A DNA stretch of 31,005 nucleotides from a virus. Position numbers and translations under genes: made by a program. Of the stretch, positions 22,858-28,631 are shown in pieces. How positions within the stretch are numbered: the stretch's first letter is position 1; each line of letters opens with the position of its first letter. The DNA is taken from IMG/VR virus record IMGVR_UViG_3300032316_000255, positions 1 through 31,005 of that record; one strand, 5' to 3'. The notes below the pieces were generated by a model that saw nothing but the letters and a program-made list of their open reading frames with translations, was not told where the DNA came from and searched no databases.

Positions 22858-25226
22858 CTTTCGTTGATTTTCTTAAAAGCCTTGCATTTGATGGCGAGAC
22901 AGCGCTGTTTGTTAAACAAGTATTAAAGAAGCGTGACGGTCAAATTTATTATTTTCCTGACGGAACGCCCGATTCAACTTATCCTGCTTACTTACCAGAA
23001 CAGGCGCGCATACGCGAAGGCGATGCGTGGTATGGCAATACGGGCTGTTACATCTTAGAGCGTTTCACTGACGGTAAAGTTAGCGCATCAGCCGCTAATT
23101 GTGATTACGTTCTTGTTATGATGCTAGATGATATTGGATCGTTGAAAGATTACGGTCAACTAAAGATACCGCCGTTAGAACCTACGTGGAAGATGGAAAC
23201 AAGCGAAGGTTCTATTCAGTGGGGCTATGCTTTTAACCCAGATAATCAACCAACGACGAATGAGTTCAGCGCAGCGATTAACGCCATACGTGACGCGCTC
23301 TACACTGACAAGGGCGCGGTCAATCCCGTGCGTAACTTTCGTCTCCCTGGCAGCGTAAACTTTAAGCGCGGGCGTAACAACTTTGCGGCTAAATTGCTTG
23401 AGTTTCATCCAGACCGTTTGTTCTCACTCGACCAGATCTGCACCGCTCTTGATGTAACGCCAGGAGAGGCGAACACAGCGCGCGGGCACCACATACGCAT
23501 TAAAGATACCGGCGGTGATAATGTCACAGCGTGGCTGAACGAGAACAACCTTATCTTGTCCAGCAATAACAATGAAGGCTGGCGCAGCGTTATCTGTCCT
23601 AATCATGCAGAGCACAGCGAAGGATTAGAAGGCCGCTATCAGTCATCGACTCGATCATATTTTTGTTTTCACGGTCATTGCATAGATAAGATCGACAGCA
23701 ATTATTTTTTAAAATGGGTTGCTGACAATGGTGGGCCGCAAGAGAAGCAAGGTTTGCGGAGTGAACTGCTAACAGATCTCGGTAAGAAGGTTCGCGCTAA
23801 CATAGAACCAACTGCGGCGTTCCCAGATGATGCTAAAGCGCGTCAGACTGAAGCTGAAATCTTAACTGCAAAAGTAGAAGATCGCGGTAAATGGTTTAAA
23901 GAGTGGGCGTATGTTGTAACTGATGATGGTTATTTTAATTTAGTTAATCGTCGTGAGGTTTCGCGGCCATCTTTTAACGCGATTTTTCGTGGCACTAAAT
24001 GCGTGTCGATACATACTAATCGTCGCATCGAAGCGTCAACATATTTTGATGAAAACCGTGAAGCGTCAGGGGGCGAACTTGTCAATGAGATCACTTACGC
24101 AGCGGGTGAGAAGGCGCTTGTTACGCGCGATGGTCTTATCTATGGCAATAAATGGATTAACGCGCGCCCAGAGATCAAACACTCAACAACAAGCATAGAT
24201 CGTTGGTTGAAGCATTGTGAGACGCTTGTGCCAACAGACTTTGAGCGCGAGCATATCTTCGACATGATGGCGTTCAAGTTACAACATCCAGAGCTTAAAA
24301 TTAATCACGCGGTGTTGCATGGCGGCGATGAAGGCGCTGGCAAAGATCTTATGTGGGCACCGTTCATATGGAGCATCTGCGGCCCGTTCCAGCGCAACTA
24401 CGGTTTGATTAAGAATGAGTTGATTAACAATCAGTGGGGCTATCTTTTAGAAAGCGAGATCGTTGTCCTTAACGAGCTGAAGGAAGGCGAGGCCGTCGAG
24501 CGCCGCGCGTTGGCTAACCAACTAAAGCCGCTTATCGCTGCGCCGCCGGATCTTATCTCGATCAACCGTAAGGGCTTGCATCCGTATTATATGCTTAACC
24601 GTCTATTCGTCCTGGCGTTCACCAACCATCGCCTACCGATCACGCTTGAGTCGTCCGACCGTCGCTGGTTCTGCATATGGTCAACGTCGCCGCGTATGAA
24701 TAGTGAGGACGGCGCGGAAATGGCCGCTTGGTATCAGAAGGAAGGCTTTAACGCTATCGCTGGCTGGCTGCACGACCGCAATGTGGCTAAGTTTAATCCT
24801 GGCATGTTCCCACCTCTGACGGACTACAAGCGTTCGCTCATCGAGAGCGGCATGTCTATCGCTGAGAGTTACATCTTAGACGCGATCAATAACCAGAAGC
24901 ACCCGTTTACGCGGCGCGTTATCGGTAGCCCGTTCCATAAGATCTGCCAAGAGTTATCCAAGGATGATGACGCGCCGTTTACCAAGATGAAGATCCCGCC
25001 AGCGGCGCTATTTCAGGCGCTCAAAGAAGCCAAATGGATTGACTGTGGTTCTGTTGGCACAAAAGAGCATCAGACCAAGAAGCACATGTTCTGCGCGCCT
25101 GATATGTTGGATCAGTTTACTAAAACTGAACTGCGTAACATGCTCGAAAATACGGTGAAAACAAATGTTAAGACTGAAGATTCTAATGTTATCCCTATTG
25201 ATAAGTCTGTGCCTAAGTGGATGTGA
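22854..25226 (+). CDS. Primase-polymerase / superfamily 3-like helicase fusion
   Basis: This is a 790-residue protein. The N-terminal part carries VLVMMLDDIG (Asp92-Asp93), WKMETSEGSIQWGYAF (about 112-127) and RLPGSVNFKRG (162-172), the layout of archaeo-eukaryotic-type primases in phages and plasmids. A zinc-binding-like module follows (ICPNHAEH at 246-253, YFCFHGHC at 268-275). The C-terminal ATPase has Walker A GGDEGAGKD (Lys496), Walker B EIVVLNEL (534-541) and sensor VLAFTNHR (Asn590), as in D5/DUF5906 helicases. It should prime and unwind DNA at the fork. GAGGAAAG precedes the ATG, which overlaps the previous stop (ATGA). It is the last large gene of the operon. Confidence 0.9.
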   Translation: MTFVDFLKSLAFDGETALFVKQVLKKRDGQIYYFPDGTPDSTYPAYLPEQARIREGDAWYGNTGCYILERFTDGKVSASAANCDYVLVMMLDDIGSLKDYGQLKIPPLEPTWKMETSEGSIQWGYAFNPDNQPTTNEFSAAINAIRDALYTDKGAVNPVRNFRLPGSVNFKRGRNNFAAKLLEFHPDRLFSLDQICTALDVTPGEANTARGHHIRIKDTGGDNVTAWLNENNLILSSNNNEGWRSVICPNHAEHSEGLEGRYQSSTRSYFCFHGHCIDKIDSNYFLKWVADNGGPQEKQGLRSELLTDLGKKVRANIEPTAAFPDDAKARQTEAEILTAKVEDRGKWFKEWAYVVTDDGYFNLVNRREVSRPSFNAIFRGTKCVSIHTNRRIEASTYFDENREASGGELVNEITYAAGEKALVTRDGLIYGNKWINARPEIKHSTTSIDRWLKHCETLVPTDFEREHIFDMMAFKLQHPELKINHAVLHGGDEGAGKDLMWAPFIWSICGPFQRNYGLIKNELINNQWGYLLESEIVVLNELKEGEAVERRALANQLKPLIAAPPDLISINRKGLHPYYMLNRLFVLAFTNHRLPITLESSDRRWFCIWSTSPRMNSEDGAEMAAWYQKEGFNAIAGWLHDRNVAKFNPGMFPPLTDYKRSLIESGMSIAESYILDAINNQKHPFTRRVIGSPFHKICQELSKDDDAPFTKMKIPPAALFQALKEAKWIDCGSVGTKEHQTKKHMFCAPDMLDQFTKTELRNMLENTVKTNVKTEDSNVIPIDKSVPKWM

Positions 25227-25325
25227 GTTGACGAAGATCGTTTATCACACTTGCAAGGAGGGGCTGTGCCGTTGACATTTATGAGAAACGGTGGGATCAT
25301 GGTCTGACCCTTATGGAGGGTTAGC

Positions 25326-25547
25326 TCATGTTCGCCTTTGCATTACTGCAAGAATTTTTATTTTTGTTGTTTCGTCCACCTCATCCAGCGCCTTTTCGAG
25401 CGCCAAGCGAAGCCGGTTGCTTTCGTCAACGGCGGCGCTGATCGTCCATTGTGAGCGTTGCCTAGCTTCCTCGTATCCTTTAAGATAGGCGCTGCTTACT
25501 TCCTGTTGCAGCGCTTTCAAGCGCCGCTCGAATTCGGTGTTTGTCAT
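25326..25547 (-). CDS. Small helical hypothetical protein (73 aa)
   Basis: The frame from the ATG at 25547 reads MTNTEFERRLKALQQEVSSA, then YLKGYEEARQRSQWTISAAV and DESNRLRLALEKALDEVDE, a convincing two-helix amphipathic protein. The open frame continues upstream of this ATG, but there it runs antisense to the next gene and looks random, so I do not use it. Only a weak TAGG lies upstream of the ATG. The ATG shares the palindrome CATG with the start of the rightward gene at 25546. It converges with the primase gene across a 99-base gap. The function is unknown. A competing small frame on the plus strand lies within it. Confidence 0.5.
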   Translation of the reverse strand: MTNTEFERRLKALQQEVSSAYLKGYEEARQRSQWTISAAVDESNRLRLALEKALDEVDETTKIKILAVMQRRT

Positions 25548-25914
25548 GGATAACCTAATGGGGGCTGTTGAAGTAGATCGTAACGGCCCACCGTTGCGTT
25601 TATCGCAGCGGGAGCTATCCCCGCGCATAAGGAACTCGCTGGCGCGCTTAAAGAGCACTTTATACAATGATCCTACTGTTTACGAAAGCCTGCGCGACCG
25701 TATGACAAATAATCTTGCTAACATAATGGCAGATTATAATAGCTATATGCAGCCGCCGCCTATTCATTATCAAGCGCAGCCTATCTTTGGCGAGCTTCCC
25801 CAGATACCGCAATCGCCAGGCTACCCATACGACGAAACAGACGAATATTTGTTCGGCAAGACGCGCATGGGGCCGGTCAATTATTTTAACCCGCGCAATT
25901 ATTACGGCCCATAA
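25546..25914 (+). CDS. Hypothetical protein with proline/tyrosine-rich C-terminus
   Basis: This is a 122-residue protein. The N-terminal half is helical and basic (LRLSQRELSPRIRNSLARLK, then STLYNDPTVYESLRDRMTNN, LANIMADYNSY). The C-terminal third is rich in Pro, Tyr and Asn (QIPQSPGYPYDETDEYLFGK, MGPVNYFNPRNYYGP) and probably unstructured. No good ribosome-binding site precedes the ATG at 25546; ATG 25558 is an alternative. The stop lies right at the terminator of the opposing operon. No family is recognised. Coding is supported by the uninterrupted, protein-like composition. Confidence 0.5.
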   Translation: MDNLMGAVEVDRNGPPLRLSQRELSPRIRNSLARLKSTLYNDPTVYESLRDRMTNNLANIMADYNSYMQPPPIHYQAQPIFGELPQIPQSPGYPYDETDEYLFGKTRMGPVNYFNPRNYYGP

Positions 25915-25941
25915 AAAAGCCCCGCGCCTTTCAGCGCGAGG
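25912..25941 (-). terminator. Rho-independent terminator of the leftward small-gene operon
   Basis: Read on the minus strand, CCTCGCGC-TGAAAG-GCGCGGGG forms an 8-bp stem (one G-T pair) followed by CTTTTTT. It is positioned to stop transcripts coming leftward from 28013. Its T run overlaps the stop codon of the rightward gene that ends at 25914. It has no T run on the plus strand. Confidence 0.85.
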
Positions 25942-25971
25942 TCAAGTCAAGGGGAGGTCAACACGTCCCTC

Positions 25972-26034
25972 TTAGTAACATATACCCAGGCCGTCGTATA
26001 GCAGGGCCGGATCGACTAACTGATATGTAAACAT
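25972..26034 (-). CDS. Possible 20-residue peptide (tentative)
   Basis: A 21-codon frame between the DnaA-like gene and the terminator starts MFTYQLVDPALLYDG. An AGGG lies about 12 bases upstream. It is the only sensible frame in this 100-base stretch. It is too short to be sure of. Confidence 0.25.
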   Translation of the reverse strand: MFTYQLVDPALLYDGLGICY

Positions 26035-26057
26035 GTCATTTGATCCCTAGTAAGACT

Positions 26058-26384
26058 TCAATTAGCACCGTTACTAGCACCGTCAGCGCGCTTTGTTCTT
26101 TTGTACTGTGTCCCATTTAGTCTCGCCTCCCAACATCTAACACCATAAATGACCGTCGAATGATCGCGCTTGAATATGCGCGCCAGCTTTAGATAGCTTG
26201 AGTGTGTCTCATGCCGCGCGCGATACATAGCTTTCTGACGCGCCTGGACGAACTTGGGCTTGTTCTTGTGGGCGATGATGTCCGACGGGAATATGAGAAA
26301 CTCATCGGCCACTTCAGCTATTATCTCGCGCACGAACACGTCACCCTCTCGTTCGGTTGTCTCATCCCACCATGCGGAGCGCAT
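26058..26384 (-). CDS. DnaA domain IV-like DNA-binding protein (no ATPase)
   Basis: This is a 108-residue protein. After the helical REIIAEVADEFLIFPSDIIA comes FVQARQKAMYRARHETHSSY followed by LKLARIFKRDHSTVIYGVRC. This matches the C-terminal DnaA-box-binding domain: ARxRQxAMYLAR-type helix, then the signature helix RDHSTVIYG, equivalent to RDHTTVLHA in bacterial DnaA. The AAA+ domain is absent. It could bind DnaA boxes, either to mark the phage origin or to interfere with host initiation. It is the last clear gene of the leftward operon and overlaps its upstream HTH gene by 23 bases. The domain call is firm; the role is inference. Confidence 0.82.
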   Translation of the reverse strand: MRSAWWDETTEREGDVFVREIIAEVADEFLIFPSDIIAHKNKPKFVQARQKAMYRARHETHSSYLKLARIFKRDHSTVIYGVRCWEARLNGTQYKRTKRADGASNGAN

Positions 26385-26565
26385 CTTGGAGCTCTACTTT
26401 CTCTTTTACGACCTTGATACGCGATGCAATGCTGCCCGGTAGCTGGTTCATTGCCTCGCCTATCTGTTGGTTTGTTAGCCCTTGCTGTCGCATGCCCCAG
26501 ATTTGTTGTTCATAGGGCGTTAACGCGCCGGGATCTTTTAGCTGTCTTTGTGCGCCTGTTTTCAT
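26362..26565 (-). CDS. Small sigma-4/LuxR-type HTH protein (67 aa)
   Basis: MKTGAQRQLKDPGALTPYEQ continues QIWGMRQQGLTNQQIGEAMN, then QLPGSIASRIKVVKEKVELQ. LTPYEQQIWGMRQQGLTNQQIGE is a typical sigma-70 region 4 or LuxR-type helix-turn-helix. It is similar in layout to the 59-residue protein at 18775. It probably regulates phage transcription or binds host RNA polymerase. Its ATG overlaps the previous stop (ATGA at 26562-26565), and its end overlaps the DnaA-like gene by 23 bases. Confidence 0.7.
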   Translation of the reverse strand: MKTGAQRQLKDPGALTPYEQQIWGMRQQGLTNQQIGEAMNQLPGSIASRIKVVKEKVELQDALRMVG

Positions 26566-26702
26566 GCGCGCGCCCCTATCTCGCCCTCTATCAACTGGCG
26601 TCTAAAATCATCGCACTCATACTCTAGCATGACGCGCAGCGCGTCAGTGTCGAGTCGATACAACATTTGCAGAAATTCATAGTAGTCTTTCATCTTAGAC
26701 AT
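26562..26702 (-). CDS. Tiny acidic protein (46 aa)
   Basis: The frame reads MSKMKDYYEFLQMLYRLDTD, then ALRVMLEYECDDFRRQLIEG and EIGARA. It is helical and acidic with no motif I know. It begins 2 bases after the preceding stop with GAGGGA about 11 bases upstream, and ends in an ATGA overlap with the HTH gene. The tight packing and protein-like composition support it as a real gene. Confidence 0.6.
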   Translation of the reverse strand: MSKMKDYYEFLQMLYRLDTDALRVMLEYECDDFRRQLIEGEIGARA

Positions 26703-26704
26703 GG

Positions 26705-27010
26705 TTAGTAGTCCCTCTTATCTTCGCCAGCATCTTCCTCACACGCCTCTAATAGATCATCGCTATCAATAAGCGCGTCATGTATGAGCTTATAAAGCCA
26801 ATGATCTTGTGAGAGGTTAAGCGCTGGCACGTCTTTTTTATTAGAGTTTAACGTGATGGCCGTAATGTCTACGTCAGTCACCCACGGCTCAAATATACCT
26901 ACGTCAGGCTCGGCATCCGCGATGCTATAGTCTACGTCTATCTCGCCCGCCGCCATGACGGCATAGCCCTTGATCAGTTCAAGCTCATCGAAGTAATATG
27001 TGAATTTCAT
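26705..27010 (-). CDS. Hypothetical acidic protein (101 aa)
   Basis: The ATG at 27010 is chosen because AGGGGGAT stands 5 bases upstream. The open frame extends 25 codons further, but over the previous gene. The product reads MKFTYYFDELELIKGYAVMA, then AGEIDVDYSIADAEPDVGIF and EPWVTDVDITAITL, then an acidic end EACEEDAGEDKRDY. Strongly acidic, small, beta-plus-alpha proteins of this kind occur in phage early operons, sometimes as DNA mimics or host-enzyme inhibitors. Nothing here proves such a role. It is 10 bases after the previous gene and 2 before the next. Confidence 0.65.
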   Translation of the reverse strand: MKFTYYFDELELIKGYAVMAAGEIDVDYSIADAEPDVGIFEPWVTDVDITAITLNSNKKDVPALNLSQDHWLYKLIHDALIDSDDLLEACEEDAGEDKRDY

Positions 27011-27020
27011 TTTATCCCCC

Positions 27021-27209
27021 TTAGTCGTTCTCAGCTCGTGGGCCTTCATAGCTAAAGTAAGCATCAGCCCGGCGCTCATACTCATTGTCGAGCGCCTCGC
27101 GCATGGACTCGCGCGCGTCGATTAGATGCCACGGTAGAGGCGCGGGCTGCGCGTCGATGATCTTTATGAGCGCGTCGAGCGCTTCGATCTCTAGTTCAAG
27201 CTCTAACAT
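27021..27209 (-). CDS. Small helical hypothetical protein (62 aa)
   Basis: The frame from the ATG at 27209 reads MLELELEIEALDALIKIIDA, then PLPWHLIDARESMREALDNE and YERRADAYF. It has two amphipathic helices around a Pro-containing turn and is acidic, with no known motif. A GTG one codon upstream is a weaker start. The ATG overlaps the previous stop (TGATG), which implies coupling. Confidence 0.6.
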   Translation of the reverse strand: MLELELEIEALDALIKIIDAQPAPLPWHLIDARESMREALDNEYERRADAYFSYEGPRAEND

Positions 27210-27481
27210 CACGCCGCCTCTTCATCGCTGTATTCGTCGATCATGTGTTGCGCTATCTCGCGCCAATTAACATCATCCAGAAACGCAAAAGCGTAATCGC
27301 GCGCGACGCCTTCGCTGCTATTGGATACGATTATCTCTTCCGCATAATCTTTGAGGGTTTGCCCTAAATCATAGGCGTCTTCATGCGCGCCTTGCCAATA
27401 GTCGCGCGGGTTAAACCCGTCGAATATCTCTAAGTTTACGCGCCATGTGGCGTAGTTAGTCCAGCCGTTATAATCGCTCAT
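27209..27481 (-). CDS. Conserved small phage protein with YNGWTNYATW motif
   Basis: This is a 90-residue protein: MSDYNGWTNYATWRVNLEIF, then DGFNPRDYWQGAHEDAYDLG and FLDDVNWREIAQHMIDEYSD. The YNGWTNYxTWxVNL opening followed by a W/I-A-xHMIDE end is widely shared by small phage and plasmid proteins (DUF7249-type), often near antirestriction or early genes. The activity is unknown to me. AGGAGA precedes the ATG, and directly upstream lies the leader TGTAATAAATCCACAC that is also found before the gene at 27853. The next gene is coupled by TGATG. Confidence 0.75.
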   Translation of the reverse strand: MSDYNGWTNYATWRVNLEIFDGFNPRDYWQGAHEDAYDLGQTLKDYAEEIIVSNSSEGVARDYAFAFLDDVNWREIAQHMIDEYSDEEAA

Positions 27482-27500
27482 TGTGTTGTCTCCTGTGTGG

Positions 27501-27510
27501 ATTTATTACA
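27501..27510 (-). promoter_or_regulatory. Shared leader motif TGTAATAAAT
   Basis: The minus strand reads TGTAATAAATCCACACAGGAGA just before the gene at 27481. The same 10-mer plus CCACA and ribosome-binding site lies before the gene at 27853, and the 10-mer is inside the replication-operon promoter at 16895-16904. Confidence 0.45.
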
Positions 27511-27690
27511 TTAACTTCCTTGAACGGCATCGCCGCACTCTTTAACAAACGCATCAGCCGCGCGTTTGCATTCGGTTATAAAATCTTCGTCATTGATTGG
27601 TGAAACAATAGCCATACGCGCCAATATGCAGCGCGCCACCCATTCATTGTCGATCTCAAGAATATTCATCACATCTTCTACTAATAGCAT
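27511..27690 (-). CDS. Small hypothetical protein (59 aa)
   Basis: The frame reads MLLVEDVMNILEIDNEWVAR, then CILARMAIVSPINDEDFITE and CKRAADAFVKECGDAV. It is helical, with three Cys and no known motif. It begins one base after the preceding stop with GGGAGC about 8 bases upstream. Its composition is protein-like throughout, and it fills the space between two other small genes without gaps, supporting it as a real member of the leftward operon. Confidence 0.55.
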   Translation of the reverse strand: MLLVEDVMNILEIDNEWVARCILARMAIVSPINDEDFITECKRAADAFVKECGDAVQGS

Positions 27691-27691
27691 A

Positions 27692-27853
27692 TTACGCTCC
27701 CGCTAGTTTGCGCGCTATCGCAAGCGCTTCGTTCTCTTTGGCCGTGCGCTTCGCCGGATCTTTGCGCGCCGCGCGCACGACCAACAATTTAAACGCGCGC
27801 GTCTCTTTGACTTGCTTTGTCTCTGTCTCTAGTTTTTCAAACCATGTCGCCAT
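27692..27853 (-). CDS. Tiny basic helical protein (53 aa)
   Basis: The frame reads MATWFEKLETETKQVKETRA, then FKLLVVRAARKDPAKRTAKE and NEALAIARKLAGA. It is basic and helical, and could bind nucleic acid. AGGAGA lies 8 bases upstream of the ATG, preceded by the shared leader TGTAATAAATCCACAG. It has no named family. The opposing open frame on the plus strand here is a shadow without a ribosome-binding site. Confidence 0.55.
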   Translation of the reverse strand: MATWFEKLETETKQVKETRAFKLLVVRAARKDPAKRTAKENEALAIARKLAGA

Positions 27854-27871
27854 CGCTATTTTCTCCTGTGG

Positions 27872-27881
27872 ATTTATTACA
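27872..27881 (-). promoter_or_regulatory. Shared leader motif TGTAATAAAT, second copy
   Basis: The minus strand reads TGTAATAAATCCACAGGAGA 20 bases before the start at 27853. TAATAA could act as a -10 box, with ATAACA 17 bases upstream as a weak -35. Alternatively the motif is a regulator site. An ACTACCCTAA origin-type repeat (27885-27894) lies 3 bases away. Confidence 0.45.
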
Positions 27882-27911
27882 CAAACTACCCTAAATTGTT
27901 ATGTTGATTTG

Positions 27912-28013
27912 TTATGCGTAGCAAAAATATAGCACCGCCAGCGCCATCATCGGGACAAATAACGTCGCGGCAATGGTAAAAACGATAGTTTCGATGATCT
28001 GAATGGTTCGCAT
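27912..28013 (-). CDS. Tiny membrane protein (33 aa), first leftward gene
   Basis: The frame reads MRTIQIIETIVFTIAATLFV, then PMMALAVLYFCYA. Almost the whole peptide is one hydrophobic span with a short basic start, so it should sit in the inner membrane. AGGAGC stands 7 bases before the ATG, a good site that supports translation. It is the first gene after the non-coding region. Small early membrane peptides of phages can affect superinfection or membrane energetics; no specific role can be assigned. Confidence 0.55.
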   Translation of the reverse strand: MRTIQIIETIVFTIAATLFVPMMALAVLYFCYA

Positions 28014-28034
28014 GTGATTTGCTCCTGGTTGATG

Positions 28035-28068
28035 ATTGACTTTTCCACAATTGGATGATTTTGTCAAT
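28035..28068 (-). promoter_or_regulatory. Candidate early leftward promoter with inverted repeat
   Basis: On the minus strand a perfect -35 TTGACA (28067-28062) is followed after 17 bases by the weak -10 AAAAGT. The -35 lies in one arm of an inverted repeat, ATTGAC (28035-28040) and GTCAAT (28063-28068). TTTTCCACA (28041-28049), which fits the relaxed DnaA-box consensus TTWTNCACA, sits between the arms. The weak -10 suggests an activator or an imperfect call. Confidence 0.45.
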
Positions 28069-28491
28069 AACTTTTTTACAAGGGCGTTATTTAGGGTAAT
28101 CGAAAGGTAGTGAAAAGGTATAGGTTAGGGCGGTTTTTGGGTGTAACGTAACGCGCTGAATTGGCAGGGGTTTAGCTTGTTTTAGGGTAGTTAGGGTAAT
28201 TGATAAACCTTTATTAGAATTTTATGTAATAGTCTATAAGATTAGTATATTAACTTTATAATACAGTAGGTAGGACTGCGAAAACGATTGCCCTAATTAC
28301 CCTACGCCCGTTATATCGCGTTAAATCAGTTGTTTAGGAAGCAAAAGCGATTGCCTTTGCACTACCCTACGAAACTACCCTATTTTTGCCCTAGCCGCCC
28401 CGCCGACGCAAACTTGCAAACTTCCCCTGGGAAGTCCCCAGTGATGCGGTTGCGACTTGAAATGCGATTGCCCTAATTGCCCTAAACTAAA

Positions 28492-28540
28492 TGTCTACTT
28501 AGTTTATGTAAACGTAATTGTAGACTGGAGATTGTAGACA
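28492..28540. promoter_or_regulatory. GTAGAC repeats upstream of the terminase genes
   Basis: TGTCTAC (28492-28498) is inverted relative to two direct copies of ATTGTAGAC (28517-28525 and 28531-28539). The reverse complement GTCTACAAT also overlaps the start codon of the replication operon (16932-16940). A shared operator is possible. Confidence 0.35.
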
Positions 28541-28557
28541 GGGGGACTGGGCCTTGC

Positions 28558-28610
28558 GCAGTCTGGGAATATCTACGCAGGGACTGCACAAACTTTTTTA
28601 TTTTTTATTT
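28558..28610 (+). terminator. Weak hairpin plus T-rich tract before the small terminase gene
   Basis: GCAGTC (28558-28563) and GACTGC (28582-28587) can pair across an 18-base loop. They are followed by ACAAACTTTTTTATTTTTTATTTTT. This could stop rightward transcripts from the origin region. The T-rich run may also be the upstream part of a late promoter. Confidence 0.35.
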
Positions 28611-28615
28611 TTGTG

Positions 28616-28624
28616 TGCTATAAA
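28616..28624 (+). promoter_or_regulatory. Extended -10 element before the small terminase gene
   Basis: TGCTATAAA is an extended -10 box (TGnTATAAT type). Transcription would start at about 28631-28632, essentially at the ATG, giving a leaderless mRNA. No -35 box is evident; the upstream sequence is T-rich. Confidence 0.4.
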
Positions 28625-28631
28625 ACTTTTT

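Larger units (their letters stand above)
28014..28553. other. Non-coding region, candidate replication origin with iterons and AT-rich core
   Basis: No gene is supported here. The plus strand holds TTAGGGTAAT-type repeats on the left (28091-28100, 28182-28190, 28191-28200, partial 28125-28130) and the inverse A(C/T)T(A/G)CCCTA type on the right (28287-28296, 28296-28305, 28361-28370, 28374-28383, 28386-28394, 28467-28476, 28476-28485). Between the arms, 50 of 60 bases at 28201-28260 are A or T, including TATAAT at 28257-28262. GCGATTGCC recurs (28344-28352, 28465-28473). An ACTTCCC-CT-GGGAAGT palindrome lies at 28420-28435. Opposed iteron arms around an easily melted core, with replication and DnaA-like genes nearby, are the classic look of an origin, but this is inference. 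Confidence 0.6.

Noticed and set aside
27708-27932. Plus-strand open frame of 74 codons
   Set aside because: It is opposite two small leftward genes that have good ribosome-binding sites, and its own composition is Ser/Phe/Arg-rich and random-looking.
28091-28485. CRISPR array or telomere repeat interpretation of the TTAGGG/CCCTAA motifs
   Set aside because: The motifs are about 10 bases long, irregularly spaced and occur in both orientations. There are no repeat-spacer units of CRISPR size and no terminal tandem run as in telomeres.
28554-28631. TTG-started 26-codon extension of the small terminase
   Set aside because: It would translate a T-rich promoter/terminator-like stretch into a hydrophobic peptide that does not fit a soluble terminase subunit.
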